64,000 nt of DNA from Aralia elata (lineage: Eukaryota; Streptophyta; Magnoliopsida; Apiales; Araliaceae), in the NCBI GenBank assembly GCA_034770075.1, contig CM068380.1:36164695-36228694 (forward strand), written 5' to 3'. A program made the position numbers and the translations under genes. Positions within the stretch are counted from its first letter, which is position 1, and every line of letters starts with the position of its first letter. The notes beneath the pieces are model-generated. The model worked only from the letters and a program-made list of their open reading frames with translations. It searched no databases and was not told the origin of the DNA. Below, piece after piece: positions 10,284-22,398 of this stretch.

Positions 10284-11294
10284 CAAAATTTGAAGAAGTC
10301 ATGCTAATGGCTGTAAAACAAGCGCGAATTGGGAGGCAACCCAAGTGTTTTTAAATTTATTATGAGTTAGCATATTTGAGTTTTAATTCATTTTATTAAG
10401 TTATAGCTAGCCTAAATTAATTAAATAATGAAAAAAAATAAATATAAAATAGAAATATATTGCATGTTAATTAGGAATTAATTGAATTATTAAGTTAGTT
10501 ATGTTTTAGTTAGTAATAATGCGATAATATTTTTTAGGTACCAAGTTGGGAGATTGAGAGTTGAAGGAATATCAAGGACTTGAATACCCAAGGGCTTGAG
10601 GCGTCATACATCCTTACACACCTTCCTGCTTTACTGGTGTTCCTCGAATACACATTTATCATGATTGAGGAGGATGAGGATGAATGATGTTGGTGATGCT
10701 TAATTTTTCAGGGAAGTTTCTTAACTTTATTGTTTTTATTTTTCTGGAACATTGAGGACAATGTTTGTTTCAAGTTTGCGGGTATTAGTTGAATTTATTT
10801 GATATTTGATTTATGTAGTACTTGAGATTTTATTAATGCATTTTAGTTATTTTATAGATAGGTTGCATATTAGATTGCATATTAGTAAAAAAAAAATTAA
10901 AAAAATAATAAAATAATAATAATAATAATAATAATAATAGTTTAACTTTTGAGCAATCTTTAAATTGAATCTGTTGAAGGCCAATGATAGGAATGGATTG
11001 AAAAGTGGGTAATTTTGGCTAATTTGTGGATCATGCTAGTTTAGAGTTTAACATAGGAGTTGGTTTTATAATATTTTGTGGTTCTCAACGCCTGGATAAT
11101 CCTGTTGTTCAAGTTAGTGATGTTAGATAGTTTATATAGTTGAATATGTGTGAAAGACATGATTCAAGGAGTTTATTGATCATCAGTTGATGTAATGATA
11201 GGCCTTCATTTAAGTTTGGGGGGAAATTTGTGGAATGAATCGAAAATTATGAAAAATGTTGAATATCATTGAAGTTGAATTGTTGGTGGATTGA
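10284..11294 (+). other. Untranslated interior of the Athila-like element
   Basis: Noncoding and AT-rich. It holds GGGAGGCAACCCA at 10331-10343, an AAT microsatellite at about 10910-10939 and a purine-rich AAGTTTGGGGGG tract at 11212-11224. The latter looks like a polypurine tract but is about 570 bases before the LTR. Nothing else is recognised. Confidence 0.6.
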
Positions 11295-11390
11295 GATGGA
11301 GCGTAAAACGCACTCATCCATAAACGTAGGCAAGATGGAGCGTAAAACGCATTTGTTTACAATAAAGTGAGATGGAGCATAAAATTCACT
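11295..11390 (+). repeat. Three direct repeats with a short hairpin core
   Basis: GATGGAGCGTAAAACGC occurs at 11295-11311 and 11334-11350, with a decayed third copy at 11371-11387. GCGT and ACGC can pair around an AAA loop in the first two. The array lies between the two purine tracts upstream of the 3' LTR. Confidence 0.75.
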
Positions 11391-11795
11391 CAGGGGTTGA
11401 AAAAAAATATATTTTGTTAATTCCTTCCCCCGAATTGATGTGATGTCATCTTTGCGGAAACTTGATGTGATGGTTTGGATTTTTAAGTTGATGTCAGGTA
11501 TCTTTTACATGGTATTTGATTATATAACCTTATTTATGTTGAATAACTTGAGCAGTTGGGATGATCTTATGTCGGGGATCGTGAATTGCTATGAAATTGA
11601 TGATTATGTTGAGTTATTAGATTATGCAGGATTTGAATTTGGCTAGAAATTCGTATGTGTAAGTCTATGAGGCAGTGATTCAGATTTATCTTAAATTTTT
11701 ACTCATGAGTTAACAGGTTATTATATGTTAGAGTAGTTTTTAGTTTTGTTTGAGTTTTGGTTAAGGACAAGCAAATATTTAAGTTTAGGGGTATT

Positions 11796-13127
11796 TGATG
11801 AGTAGATTTTATACCTATTATTTGGGTACTTTTATGCTTAATAATTTGTGTATTTTTAAGTATTTTATGTTATTTTATAGAGTTTTATTTATTTTATTGT
11901 TTTTATTTATTTTGTAGGAATAAAGGAGTTAAGTGGCAAAATCGTGAATATTTGAAGCAATTGGGCGAGCAAGGAAGCAAGAAGAGAAAAACGGATATAA
12001 AGTATGCGTCGCGACACTTACTATTGTGAGCTGCGGCGCGGCATATGGGCCGCGGCGCTCGTTAATGTGGGCCGCGGCGCGCGGTTAGTTTTCTGCGCGC
12101 GTGTGGCGTGCGTGGTGCGGCGGAGCTGAAGGGTTTAATCGCTGTTTGTTTTCCAAATAAAATGAGATATTTACTAATTGAAGCCAAAAGAGGTACAAAG
12201 ACTACAAAGCTGACTTCAATATAAATATTTCTACCTTGGGTTATAAATGTAATTGTAATTCTATTAGGGTTAGGTGGAATGACTCTTATAAGTATTCTTA
12301 TATTAAGAGGAGGCATTATTATTTATTAGGAGTTTTTTTAGATATTAGTTAGGGTTTCAGGGAGGCACCTGAAGGAGGCAAGGATTGAAAAAAGGAGCGA
12401 AACAAAACTGTGACAGAGTTTATTCTTCCTTCTCAATTTAATCTCTTGTACATTAGGATATTTTCTGAATTTATTATATTATTTATTTTATTATTTAATA
12501 TGAATTAATCTTTTCATTAAGGATTCGATGGAACCCGATGATAGTTTAATTTAATATTTATTCTCTCTTTGATTTAAATTGAGTATGAGTTGATTTGTTT
12601 ATTATATCTTGTGTTGATTGTTATAATTGCGTAACTAACAATTATTGGATGGATTTAAATGAAATCTGACGATAGATTCTAAATTAAGATATGGGTATAA
12701 TAACTTGTGATTAGTAATTTTTTTAGTAATATTGATTATTAATTGAATGCTAATTTTGTGGACGAGATAGAAATATACCTGAATACCGAAAGCAACGGGT
12801 GGAAAATGATTCTTAATGAATTTATTATTATTGTTTCTCATAGGAATATAGGGAAATTTATAATAATAATAGGTATGCTATATAATTATTCGAAAGGGTG
12901 GTTATATTAATTATTAGTAATTTTCCGTTGACATTTCTGAATAATTGATTTAATGAAAGAAGGATGTTATTAATTAAATGATTCATCGGGAGAAATTGAG
13001 TTTTTAATATTTTCTCTTATTTATTGAATTTACCTTCCTTTAGTTATTTAATTATTAATTAATTTACTTAAAATTTAATTGTTTAAATAGAATCGAATTG
13101 ACTACAGATTAGTATTTGGATTAATTA
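11796..13127 (+). repeat. 3' LTR of the Athila-like element, truncated
   Basis: It opens TGATGAGTAG directly after the purine-rich AAGTTTAGGGGTATT (11781-11795). Its last 350 bases match 1-372. The opening matches the starts of the LTRs at 40837 and 61320. It lacks the final 100 or so bases, replaced at 13128 by a different LTR. Confidence 0.8.
12005..12118 (+). repeat. GC-rich block inside the Athila-like LTR
   Basis: A run of GCGGCGCGGC-, CCGCGGCGCTC- and CCGCGGCGCGCGG-type words, with CGCGCG near 12093-12100, in an LTR that is otherwise AT-rich. It lies about 210-320 bases from the LTR start. Confidence 0.85.
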
Positions 13128-14055
13128 TGTAATACCCGGTAAAAATAAATAAATAAAACTATCTGTTTTTTTTATAAAAAAAAATATTATTTGGGATTTT
13201 CTTAGGTTTGTGTCTGATTATATTTAATTTGCGTAGACCATAATAGGTGTTGGATAACATTGGGTTAATAAGTTTGTGCCTTAAAACTAATTGGATTTAA
13301 TTTATATGTGGGTAATAAATCATATTAAAATTAGGAGAATTAATAATATATTGATAATAAATAACTAAAACCTAATATTCCTCCCATACATCCGTTATGA
13401 ACTGATTGAGAAGGGAGAACTGAACAGAGGCGGCTAAAAGAAAAGAAATACAGAAGAGAAACGCGAGAGACAGAGGAAACAAGAAAGACCTGAAGAAATT
13501 TTGAGAAGGTACTTCTTCTATATTATTAGTTTTATATAATAAAAATCAGTTTGAGATTCGTTATGTGTCGGCACCAAAGTTACTCCACTGCGTTTCGCCA
13601 TTTTGAATTTAACATCTTGTAAGTAATATGGTGATCATGTGTATGATAGGATAAGTGGGTAATAACTTAATGTTATAAATCAACTCAATACAATTGTATG
13701 CATATATTATTAGGTGTGATCATGTGGGTTGGATTATAGAATTGCAGTAATAGATTTCAGGTGCTTAACTATTTAATTCCAATAGGCATATGCATGGTAT
13801 GACTTTCAGCATCATTACCTTGTATTCTTTTGTAAAGGACGGAGGTAATTTGTGAGCAGATGTAGATAATTAAGATATTGTAACTTTAAAGTTTTTCATA
13901 ACATAATAATAATAAAGATAATAATAAGTTTATAAAAACGTTAAACAGGGGAATAATATTTTGTAGCCGTATTGATATTTATTATTATTTTGTTAATTAG
14001 TTCGGGCGGAAGGAATTTAACGAGTTATATTGGAATATAAATTTTGGGTATTACA
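13128..14055 (+). mobile_element. Solo LTR of a gypsy-type element
   Basis: Bounded by the inverted ends TGTAATACCC and GGGTATTACA, 928 bases, with no primer site after it and no polypurine tract or coding sequence before it. Purine-rich sequence near 13400-13510 suggests plus orientation. The flanking 5-mers (AATTA left by one register, TTGCT right) do not match, so the insertion has been rearranged or the ends belong to a recombination product. Confidence 0.75.
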
Positions 14056-14242
14056 TTGCTTAATCTAGGTACGGATTCCGTACTTCTTCAGCTATATTCT
14101 AGTTAAATTTAATTAGTTCGTTTTGTTCCTCGTTTCGAATTCTGTTATTATTTCACATAATTGTTTCTTGTGAAATTCATATAATAGTTTCATTTTGGAG
14201 GTGATACCTATGACTTGTTTTTGTATTATTTGAATTAAGTCA
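14056..14242. other. Unassigned spacer
   Basis: Short AT-rich stretch between the solo LTR and the truncated chromovirus pol. It is not the missing end of the Athila-like LTR. Nothing recognised. Confidence 0.5.
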
Positions 14243-14612
14243 TCATACCTTGTCGTGCTGCATCAGTACACAGCCGAGACCTTTATGTGACGCATCGCTA
14301 TACACTACGAAACCCCCAGTGTTGTCGGGTAAGGTCAACACCGGTGCTTGGCTAAGCCTCTTCTTCAGCTCCATGAAACTCTTCTCGCATTTCTCCGACC
14401 AAACGAACTTAACTGTTTTCCTGGTGAGATTGGTCAACGGCGATGCTATCTTTGAAAAATCCTGTATGAATCGCCGATAGTATCCTGCTAATCCCAAGAA
14501 ACTCCGGATCTCTGTTGGCGTCTTCGGCTGTTTCTAATTAATAACTGCTTCTACTTTTGCTGGGTCCACCGAAACGCCGTTTTTGTCGATGACGTGACCC
14601 AGAAATTGCACC
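14243..14612 (-). pseudogene. Gypsy RT C-terminus and start of RNase H
   Basis: The frame LGLAGYYRRFIQDFSKIA (about 14440-14494) is the conserved thumb region after gypsy RT. It is followed by the RNase H start FVVYSDASHKGLGCVLMQ, with the first catalytic aspartate in YSDAS. In-frame stops lie just upstream, at about 14535 and at 14615, and separate it from the RT core. The sequence breaks off right after HDKV, so the later RNase H acidic residues and everything beyond are missing. Enzymatic function is excluded. Confidence 0.88.
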
Positions 14613-14614
14613 CT

Positions 14615-15829
14615 CTACAACCAAAACTCACACTTAGCAAACTTTGCGTACAACTTCTCCCTCCTGAGAGCTTCCAATACAATTTTTAAATGTTCTGCAT
14701 GCTCTTTCTCTGACCCTGAATACACCAGAATGTCATCAATGAATACGACTACGAACTTGTCCAAGTACTGCTTGAATACTCTATTCATCATATCCATGAA
14801 TGCCGCTGGTGCATTCGTTAATCCAAAGGACATTACCAGAAACTTGAAGTGCCCGTAACGAGTCCTGAATGCAGTCTTCTGGATATCTTCCTGCCTCACC
14901 TTCAGTTGATGATAGCCTGTTCTTAGGTCGATTTTTGAAAAGTACTTCGCCCCCTTGAGTTGATCAAATAAATCGTCAATCCTAGGAAGCGGATACCTAT
15001 TCTTAATCGTAACTTTGTTCAACTCCCGATAGTCGATACAAAGCCTCATAGAACCATCCTTCTTCTTTACAAACAGAACTAGCGCTCCCCATGGGGACAC
15101 ACTCGATCTGATATAACCCTTGTCTAATAGTTCCTGCAGTTGAATCATCAACTCTTTCATTTCCACAGGTGCCATTCGATACGGCGGCTTCGATATTGGT
15201 GCGGTTCCCTGTACCAAATCGATAACGAACTCGATTTCCCTGTCCGGCGGTAGTCCCGGAAGTTCATCTGGGAAGACATCGGTGAAATCCCTCACGATTG
15301 GTATTTGACTCATCTCATCCCCGACCTGACGAGTATCAACCACATGGACCAAATAACATACGCAACCTTTCTTAAGCAATTTCTTGGTTTGCATCATAGT
15401 CAGACAACAAGATTGTCTTGGTGACTTACTACCGTAAAATACCACCTTTGACTTTTTAAGAGTCTTTAGGTGTACACACTTTTCCTTACAATCAATAACT
15501 GCTCCGTGAATTGACAGCCAATCCATTCCCAGGATTACATCAAACTCTCCCAGCCGAATTGGTATCAAATCTACATTGAGCTTAAATCCTCGCAATTCAG
15601 CACAACAATTCCTATGAATGTATTCTACGAGGATAATTTCCTTGTTTTCTACTTTTACGTTCATATGGTGTTCTAACTTTTCACGAGGTAAGTTTAACTG
15701 ACTAGCAAATTCTTCGAAAACAAAAGAGCAGGTAGCACCCGAATCGAATAACACATATGCATTTATATCATTGATTGGGATGATACCTGACACCACGTCC
15801 TTGGATTCCATTGCATCCTGAACGGTCAT
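14615..15829 (-). pseudogene. Gypsy protease and reverse transcriptase (404-codon open part)
   Basis: This is the longest surviving open segment of this polyprotein. The aspartic protease motif YVLFDSGATCSF lies near residue 30. RT motifs follow in order: KKKDGSMRLCIDYRELN, then KIDLRTGYHQLKVR, AFRTRYGHFKFLVMSFGLTN, and the catalytic FIDDILVYS near residue 365, with both aspartates present. It ends at a stop within the sequence that normally continues into the RT thumb. RT and protease catalytic residues look intact here, but the stop, the lost C-terminus and the frameshifted gag make the element dead. Confidence 0.92.
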
Positions 15830-16003
15830 GTTGAATGTGCGTGTTGTGGGTCTGTTGGCTTGACTGGCAGGTGCCCCGTAGCTCAGCCAGTTGTTGTTCC
15901 CGCTGTTGTTGTTGCTCCGGTTGCCACTCCCGACATCGCCCTTCCTCTTCGGACAGTCCTTAATCTGGTGGTCGGGTGATCCACAAGAGAAGCATCCTTC
16001 TTT
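15830..16003 (-). pseudogene. Gag C-terminal linker with a third zinc knuckle
   Basis: In frame between the gag stop at 16004 and the protease frame lies CFSCGSPDHQIKDC, a CCHC knuckle (about 15950-15992). An Asn-rich linker follows. The single stop before it is probably a point mutation. Confidence 0.75.
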
Positions 16004-16498
16004 CTATCTGTTAGGGCACTGAGGAGCCATGTGCCCCGGTTGTCCACAACGGTAACACACGCTTTTCCCTTTCATGCATTCCCCCGTGTGGTTTTTACCA
16101 CAATTGCTGCACCTGCCTGTTCTCTTTACCTCCCCTCCAGATTTGTTCCCTCCGGATGACTGATTCTCGGTCCACTTGCGTTTATTGGGGTTACTGCCCC
16201 CGCTGCTCCCTGCCTTCGGGCCCTCATGACCCTTCTTCTTTTCTTGATTGTATTTAGTCAGGGCCTCACTGCCACCCTCTGCAATGATCGCCCTTTCCAA
16301 CAGTTCTGCAAATGTTTTGATTTTTAACACCGCAACGGAACGGTATACCCATGGTTTCAACCCTAGCTCAAACCTACGAGCTTTCCTTTCCTCTGTGCTA
16401 ACTTGGTGAGTTGCAAACCGTGCCAACTCGTTAAACCTAGCTGCGTACTCAACCACGGACATACTTCCCTGCTTTAGCTCCAGAAACTTGACCTCCAT
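16004..16498 (-). pseudogene. Gypsy Gag, C-terminal part
   Basis: 164 codons. The first 75 residues are the end of the retrotransposon Gag capsid-like domain (MSVVEYAARFNELARFA, then RFELGLKPW). A Gly/Ser/Lys-rich linker follows, then a degenerate knuckle CSNCGKNHTGEC and a standard knuckle CYRCGQPGHMAPQC that would bind the RNA. It is separated from the N-terminal Gag part (16580-16945) by stops in the short interval between them. Confidence 0.88.
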
Positions 16499-16579
16499 CT
16501 CTTATTTCATGCTCTCTGGAAAGTAATTTTCCAGGAACATCTCTTTAAAGTGTTCCCATGCGACAATGCCTTCTTCAGC

Positions 16580-16945
16580 TCAGCTCCTGTTAGCCTTCCA
16601 CCAATAGTTAGCCTCGCCCTTTAGAATGAAGGTGGCAAAACTTGTTTTCTGTTTCTCGGCCACCCGTGCGACCTCGAAGACCTTCTCTATCTCTTTGATC
16701 CAGGTATGTGCTTCTATCGGGTTAAGAGTTCCCTTGAACTCGGGTGGTCCAACCAGTTTGAAGTCCTTGAAAGTGGCCAAATGATGCGCTGGCTCGGGTG
16801 CTGGTTGGGTCCTTACAGGTGGTGGTCTTGATTGCATGGCTTCTGCCAGCATCTCAGCGAACATTCTCATTGGATTGGGTTGATCCCCAACCTCGCTTTC
16901 TGACTCTTCAACCCGCTGGTTACGTGGTCGTCCTCTCGGCGACAT
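16580..16945 (-). pseudogene. Gypsy Gag, N-terminal part
   Basis: 121 codons from an ATG that opens MSPRGRPRNQRVEESESE, a typical basic-then-acidic chromovirus Gag start. The second half (LVGPPEFKGTLNPIEAHTWI, then ANYWWKA) is the start of the capsid-like domain. The frame runs into a stop and resumes at 16498. A noncoding stretch of about 390 bases separates its ATG from the upstream extra ORF. Confidence 0.87.
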
Positions 16946-17333
16946 GATTTGAATAAGGAAAACCGCTGACTTTTACCTATAGTTTTATATTTTACACAAT
17001 ATGTCATTGAGATCAGCGATCAAGAGTAGAAACATTTATCAAACACATTTGATTTAAATGAAACAACTGCATTTATATTTATATACCACTGTTTTGTTAC
17101 AATCAGACTAAACCTGTGGCATACTTCTATAAATGCGCTACTGCATGCCCCATCAATCATTAACCATTTCCCCTGATACAAAAAGTGGGGAATAATATCT
17201 GACCATCCCTCATAACTGCTACCCTAATCATGTAACAAGATATAAAGGTTCACAACACAATCATGTCCCTAACCTAACAAAAAGTGGGACCTACTGCCCT
17301 AAAACAAGACAAGACAATCACCCTAGCACGTCA

Positions 17334-18146
17334 CTACATGTCGTGACGGATCCGTGCCTGCTGTCCTGAAGAAAATGCTCCACCCATGACCCGGCAACGA
17401 ACCGAGCGGCTAGACTCTCCTATCTCAGTCCGAGGCCTCCTATAGGCTGCATCCAAGGCAAATCCTAAGGTCTCGATCCTCACCGCTCCGGACTCCAACT
17501 GATCAACCCTTCTGGCTTCTCTGACCCAAGCATCTCTAACTCGCATCCTTTCAGCAGTCTCCAGCCCAAACTCGAACTTCATGGCCTCCTACTTGGCCTT
17601 CATATGGGCGATCTCCATGTCCTTCTGTTCCAATCTCTCTCTCAGCTCAGCATTCCTGGCCACCATCTGATGTAGCAGTGGTCCAATCTGCTGTGCTGAG
17701 GTCTCATAACCCTGCAGCTGTACTTTCACCACTCCCAACTCATGCTCCAGCTGATAAGCTAGCTCCCTATACTGAACCTCACTGATCTGGTGGGTTTGGT
17801 TCTGCTCCTCCAGATAAGCTACTCAGTCCTCTAGCTCCTAGTTCCTACTGGTCAGTCCCTCTATGATATCATCTGCAGTAGAGCCCATGCCATCAACATA
17901 AGCAGGTGGCTCATCACCGTCAGTCTCTGGGTCCTCCTCGCCATCATCCGGGTCCTGACTGTCGGACCTCATTACCCTACCTATCACCAGCTCTACTAGA
18001 TCCTCCAGATAGTCCTCCTCTGGTTCGGGCCCATCCAGTGGTACTCCTGGGGCAACAGGTGTATAGCCCACTAACTGCTCGGTAACTATAGGTATATCTA
18101 TGAATACCTCCTCCTGGACTCCACTGGTCCCTCCTATGTCAGCCAT
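17334..18146 (-). pseudogene. Extra ORF upstream of gag, acidic and coiled-coil-like
   Basis: A single reading frame of about 271 codons, interrupted by three stops (near 17838, 17823 and 17586), starts at an ATG at 18146 (MADIGGTSGVQ). Its first 100 residues are strongly acidic (PEPEEDYLEDLVELV, then DPDDGEEDPETDGDE). The middle reads as a long heptad-rich helix, with LEEQNQ and LRERLEQKDMEIAHMKAK segments. It lies between the primer site and gag. Chromoviral gypsy elements usually have no ORF there. I do not recognise the family. The stops are isolated, so the frame was open recently enough to stay readable. Confidence 0.55.
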
Positions 18147-18375
18147 CCTACAAACACAGACAGAGACAATAATGTCAGTATCATAATAAAATACATTCAT
18201 TGATAGAATGAAAGGATATTTTATCATGTACAACTCGGCTTGGCAGATTTCCACAATCCACCCCCAGACAAGGCCATTATTCGAATCTCCTTGATTCTTA
18301 TCTTAGCGTACTCAATACGAGTTTAAATCTAAGGTCATAACTTAGGTTTAGCGATCCTAAAGTTTATAACCTACA

Positions 18376-18387
18376 GCTCTGATACCA
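18376..18387 (-). other. Primer-binding site, tRNA-iMet type
   Basis: On the minus strand TGGTATCAGAGC follows the LTR end (GGCGTCACA) after three bases. It matches the complement of the plant initiator tRNA-Met 3' end. Confidence 0.9.
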
Positions 18388-18390
18388 ACC

Positions 18391-21300
18391 TGTGACGCCC
18401 CCAAATTCGGGTCTCCAACTACCCGGATCCGGTCATCACGATCCAATACCACATTCACCTCCATCAACATACATTGACTAAAATGCGGAATATAACAAAC
18501 ATATGTTGTTCATTAGAAATGTGTTACTAGTCCCAAGATATAATAACCTTAAATACTTAACACAATTCCATACCCCAAATAACTATTAGGGTTTAAATTA
18601 CATTAATAATAATTAACTACATTTATGATAAAATCAGCTACGTGAAGCTTATCACTTCATCTTTTCTTTCCCTTTGCTCTTTCCTGATGTCTCGGGTTTA
18701 GCTGCAATGGAGTCATGATATAGCAAGGGTGAGCAACGAGTTTGCTCAGCAAGTTTAAAGTACAACAATAAGGATATATCATGATGAAAGGAATATAGAA
18801 AGAGATTTCAACAATATAATTATCAGAAGCAAGAACAATAATTGCTTTTAGAACAATTGATAGTCAAGTAGACTTTGAACAATAACTTCCAAAGGAGTCA
18901 ATAGCAAGTTGACCCTCTGGTTACTGGCTACAGAATAAGTACTTGAGGGGATCAGCCTCGCGTACGCTATGTATATGCATAACATTTAACTCTGCTGTTT
19001 GTACCTTATATACGGTACCTGGGGTATTCCCCTATAATAAAAGGGATGTTCATTCAGTTTAAGAATCCTTACCATCGATTGGTTCGGATAGCTTTTATAA
19101 ATTCTCACATATTTACCTGACCGAACAAGGGTTCAGACTTTAATCATGAATAGTTCGTGAATTTCGGAACTTTAATAAATGTACGAATTCCAATGCACCG
19201 AATGCGAGTGTCAATAATATTGATGTGGAATAACTGTAAATTAATTAAACCGCTTAAGCATTCTTGGAATAAAATTTCAAGCTACAATGCAATAGTAGCC
19301 TGCTCAAATGAAAAGAAACTTGCAACCATTAAAGTTTCGGAATAGAGAACTTGCTCAATATAAAAGTTGAGTAAGATGGAACTTGCATTCAATATACTGA
19401 AAGAATGAAGTTAGGGAATTTGCCTGTTTGCTCAGCTACAAATAAAGTTTAGCTTTAATTAATTGACCTTGGATGACCTATCATATGATAAAGTCGATTT
19501 ATCCATTAGCATTGCACAGCTGTATATCGATACACTCACTTATGCTATTTATTTAGCAGATAACAATTCACCATCTACATTCAGTTACTATTTAATATTA
19601 GCTAAACAGAAATTAATTAATGACCTTTAGCTATTAAAATAAATGATAGCTAATCGTGATTACTTATTCTTTGAATACTCAGATTATTACCCTTATTTGT
19701 CTCTAAATATGGGTTAATAATCCTTATTTATGAAAATAAATAATTAATTTACTATGCCTTACTAACTAATAGTGACTAGTTTATAAGTCATTTAGTTTTA
19801 TTTGCGCTTAATTACTATTCACCTTTAAGGGTAATTGAGTAATTATTATTCCTTGTTCCTTATTCAACATTAATTAAATACTTAATGTATTAATTCACAC
19901 ACACTTAATTATTATTTAATATTAATAATCATTAAGTATTTATTATCTTTATTTATTAAGGGCCAAAAATAAATAATTAACTTATTAATCTCACTCATAC
20001 TTAATCATTATTTCAATAATGATTAAGTAATTGTTATCCTTATTAGCCTTATTCTTACCTAATTATTATTAATTGAATCAAATATTTATTATTTAGTGAT
20101 AAATAATAAATAATTACTTTATTAACTTTATTCATACTTAATTATTATTTAATATTAATTAAATAATAATTAAATATTTATTATCTTTGTTTATTATTTA
20201 TTGGGAAATAATAAATAATTATTTATTAACTTTATTCATACTTAATTATTATTTAATATTAATTAAATAATAATTAAATATTTATTATCTTTATTTATTA
20301 TTTATTGATAAATAATAAATAATTATTTATTAACTTTATTCATACTTAATTATTATTTAATATAATAATTAAATATTCATTATCTTTATTTATTATTTAT
20401 GGTTAAATGAATAATTATTTTATTAGTGCCTTATTAATTCAAATAATGACTAATAATTAATCCGATAGTATTACTTCTAATTACTATTAATAATGGTTAA
20501 ATAATTATTAACCCTGTTTCATTGTTGTTTGAACAACCCAATGAATTACACAACCAATTTGGAAATTACTGCAATTTTTCCTATTATTACTGATGATACT
20601 AATCCTATGTTCATTTCCTCCTGCTACAAACAGCAGCCACAAAATCACATAAATAAACAAGCTCCTGCAAATCTTGTTTCAAGCCAACTAAGCAATTGTT
20701 TAACATAGTAAGGAAATAACAATACTGATTCCAGTTTTCTATGAATGGCCCAAAATTGATTTTCATAACAACCAAAACCAATTCCTGCAAAATTTTATTT
20801 CAATTGTCCAGTTCATTACCCAACACAACAGGGAAAACTCCCATCAGATTTATAGCCCAAAAAAAAATCGAGTTTCACATAACAAAGCTGTCGACAGAAA
20901 ATTCCAAAATGAAGAACGGTTTTCGTTCAAGCATTTTAACAACCACTTGGTGGGCATACAAGGGTTCAACACTGACCTAATCATTGTACAAAATCAAAGC
21001 TGCCAGAACCTATGGTTCTTTAGTATACACAAAATTTCCAATTCACAGAACAATACAATACAACCCAAAACAATGTATAATATAACCAACACAATGTATA
21101 ATACAAACCAATACAATGTATAATACAAATCAACACAGAAGGAAAAATAAAAATAAAGCAACTCAGTCGCTCACTGATATACCTTGCTACCGATCAAATT
21201 GCAGTCTTTCTTCTTCTTCCAAAATAGGTGGTGTAATCGGACATTCACCTATCGGCCTCCCATGTTCCCTCTCCTTGGTGCGATTTCTATTATTATTATT

Positions 21301-22398
21301 ATTATTATTTTAATCTAATTTGGACTCACAAAGCAAAGAAAATCGGCAGCTTTGGCTAGGGCTTGGGTTCTAATTTATAGAGATTTGTTTACCCAATTAG
21401 TTGGGTATTACCTTGATTATTCAATCAAAGTCCAACAGTATGAGGGAGGGGCTGTCGATCGGTTGTCTAAGTCAAGCCCCATCTACACCAACTGTGAAAT
21501 TATCAGCAGCCCTCAAGCCGTGTACCCCCACCGATCAAATCGCCGGTCGCTTTGACCCTTGGTCCATCCGATTGTTGCTCGGTCGCCCCCTCGAACTCTT
21601 GATTAGCCGCCGGTCGACGCTTCTCCCTTAGCCCAACCGGTCGATTCCCCCACATCACCGCGCCGACCTCCTTTCCCCGTCCGTTCGATTGATCGATGGC
21701 TTGGGTCTGATAGGTTCTCAGCCCTGCTCTGCACCCAGTCGATTTTTTTTTTTGGAATCGCTATGCTCGGTTGTCTGATTTGAGGATTTAAGGTTGCTCG
21801 GTTTATCCCCAAATCAACCGGTACATTGCACCAAATAAAATGGATCCAACCCGGCTAAAAAGAAAATGAATGGGTTTAATCCGGCTGGAAAGGGTTTGGG
21901 CTCAACCCAATAGGGTTGGGCCGGCTGAATGAATAGGAAGCGGCCCAATAGGAATTAAAAAGGGAATTTAGGTCCAAATCAGAAATAAATAAAAAAAGAA
22001 ATGGGCCAATCCAAATGAAAGAAAGGTGACCCAAATTAAATTAACAATATTATATTCTAATATTTAAATTAAATAACTAATTCAATTAATTAATTATTTA
22101 AAATATTTGTTTCAACAATAATTTCTCGTTCGAATTATTTAAATCCGATAATAGTAAAATGAAATTATTTATTAATTTTTTTTCCAATTTTCTTGCCAAC
22201 CAACTCTCAGGATTAAATCACTTATTTATTCGAACTATCAGTGAATCCCTTTAATGCAAAGAAAATTATTGGACCGTATAGTTATATAATTAAATAATAA
22301 TACTTACATGGGTCCAATTAAGTCCGTAAAGTTAAATAAAAATGAATTTCACATATCAAAATAAATTGATACAAGGTTTAAAATTCTTGGACATTACA
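18391..22398 (-). repeat. Long 5' LTR of the chromovirus-like element
   Basis: On the minus strand it begins TGTAATGTCC and ends GGGGGCGTCACA right before the primer site, about 4.0 kb. It includes an AT-rich tandem array (20131-20440) and a GC-rich, CGGTCGA-rich part (about 21460-21700). There is no second LTR in the window to confirm the outer boundary, so that end rests on the TGT...ACA termini. Confidence 0.65.
20131..20442. repeat. AT-rich tandem array, 104-base period
   Basis: Units beginning TTCATACTTAATTATTATTT start at 20131, 20235 and 20339, exactly 104 bases apart. More degenerate relatives occur upstream, from about 19900. It lies within the long LTR. Confidence 0.85.

Larger units (their letters stand above)
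1..13127 (+). mobile_element. Athila-like non-autonomous Ty3/gypsy element, split by a copia insertion
   Basis: The sequence at 1-372 recurs at about 12778-13127 with only scattered differences, so these are parts of two LTRs in direct orientation. Between them lie a tRNA-Asp type primer site at 475-492, a gag fragment, an orphan ORF, the GGGAGGCAACCCA stretch at 10331-10343 that resembles the region after coding sequence in Athila relatives, and purine-rich tracts before the 3' LTR. Once the copia insertion (1100-9882) is removed the interior is only about 2.5 kb and contains no protease, RT or integrase. This fits a non-autonomous derivative. The 5' LTR start lies outside the window and the 3' LTR end is cut by the solo LTR at 13128. 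Confidence 0.75.
14243..22398 (-). mobile_element. Truncated chromovirus-like Ty3/gypsy element
   Basis: Read on the minus strand: 5' LTR 22398-18391, tRNA-iMet primer site, an extra ORF, gag with zinc knuckles, protease, RT, and the first part of RNase H, where it stops abruptly at 14243. The remaining RNase H, integrase, any chromodomain and the 3' LTR are gone. The long LTR and primer type suggest the Tekay/Del group, but without integrase this is an inference. Confidence 0.8.

Noticed and set aside
18376..18387. Matches to tRNA 3' ends taken as tRNA genes
   Set aside because: Only 11-18 bases match and each sits at an LTR end, so these are primer-binding sites. No tRNA or rRNA gene was found.
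21116..21812. Several overlapping short frames in both strands
   Set aside because: They lie in the GC-rich part of the long LTR of the chromovirus-like element and show no protein features.
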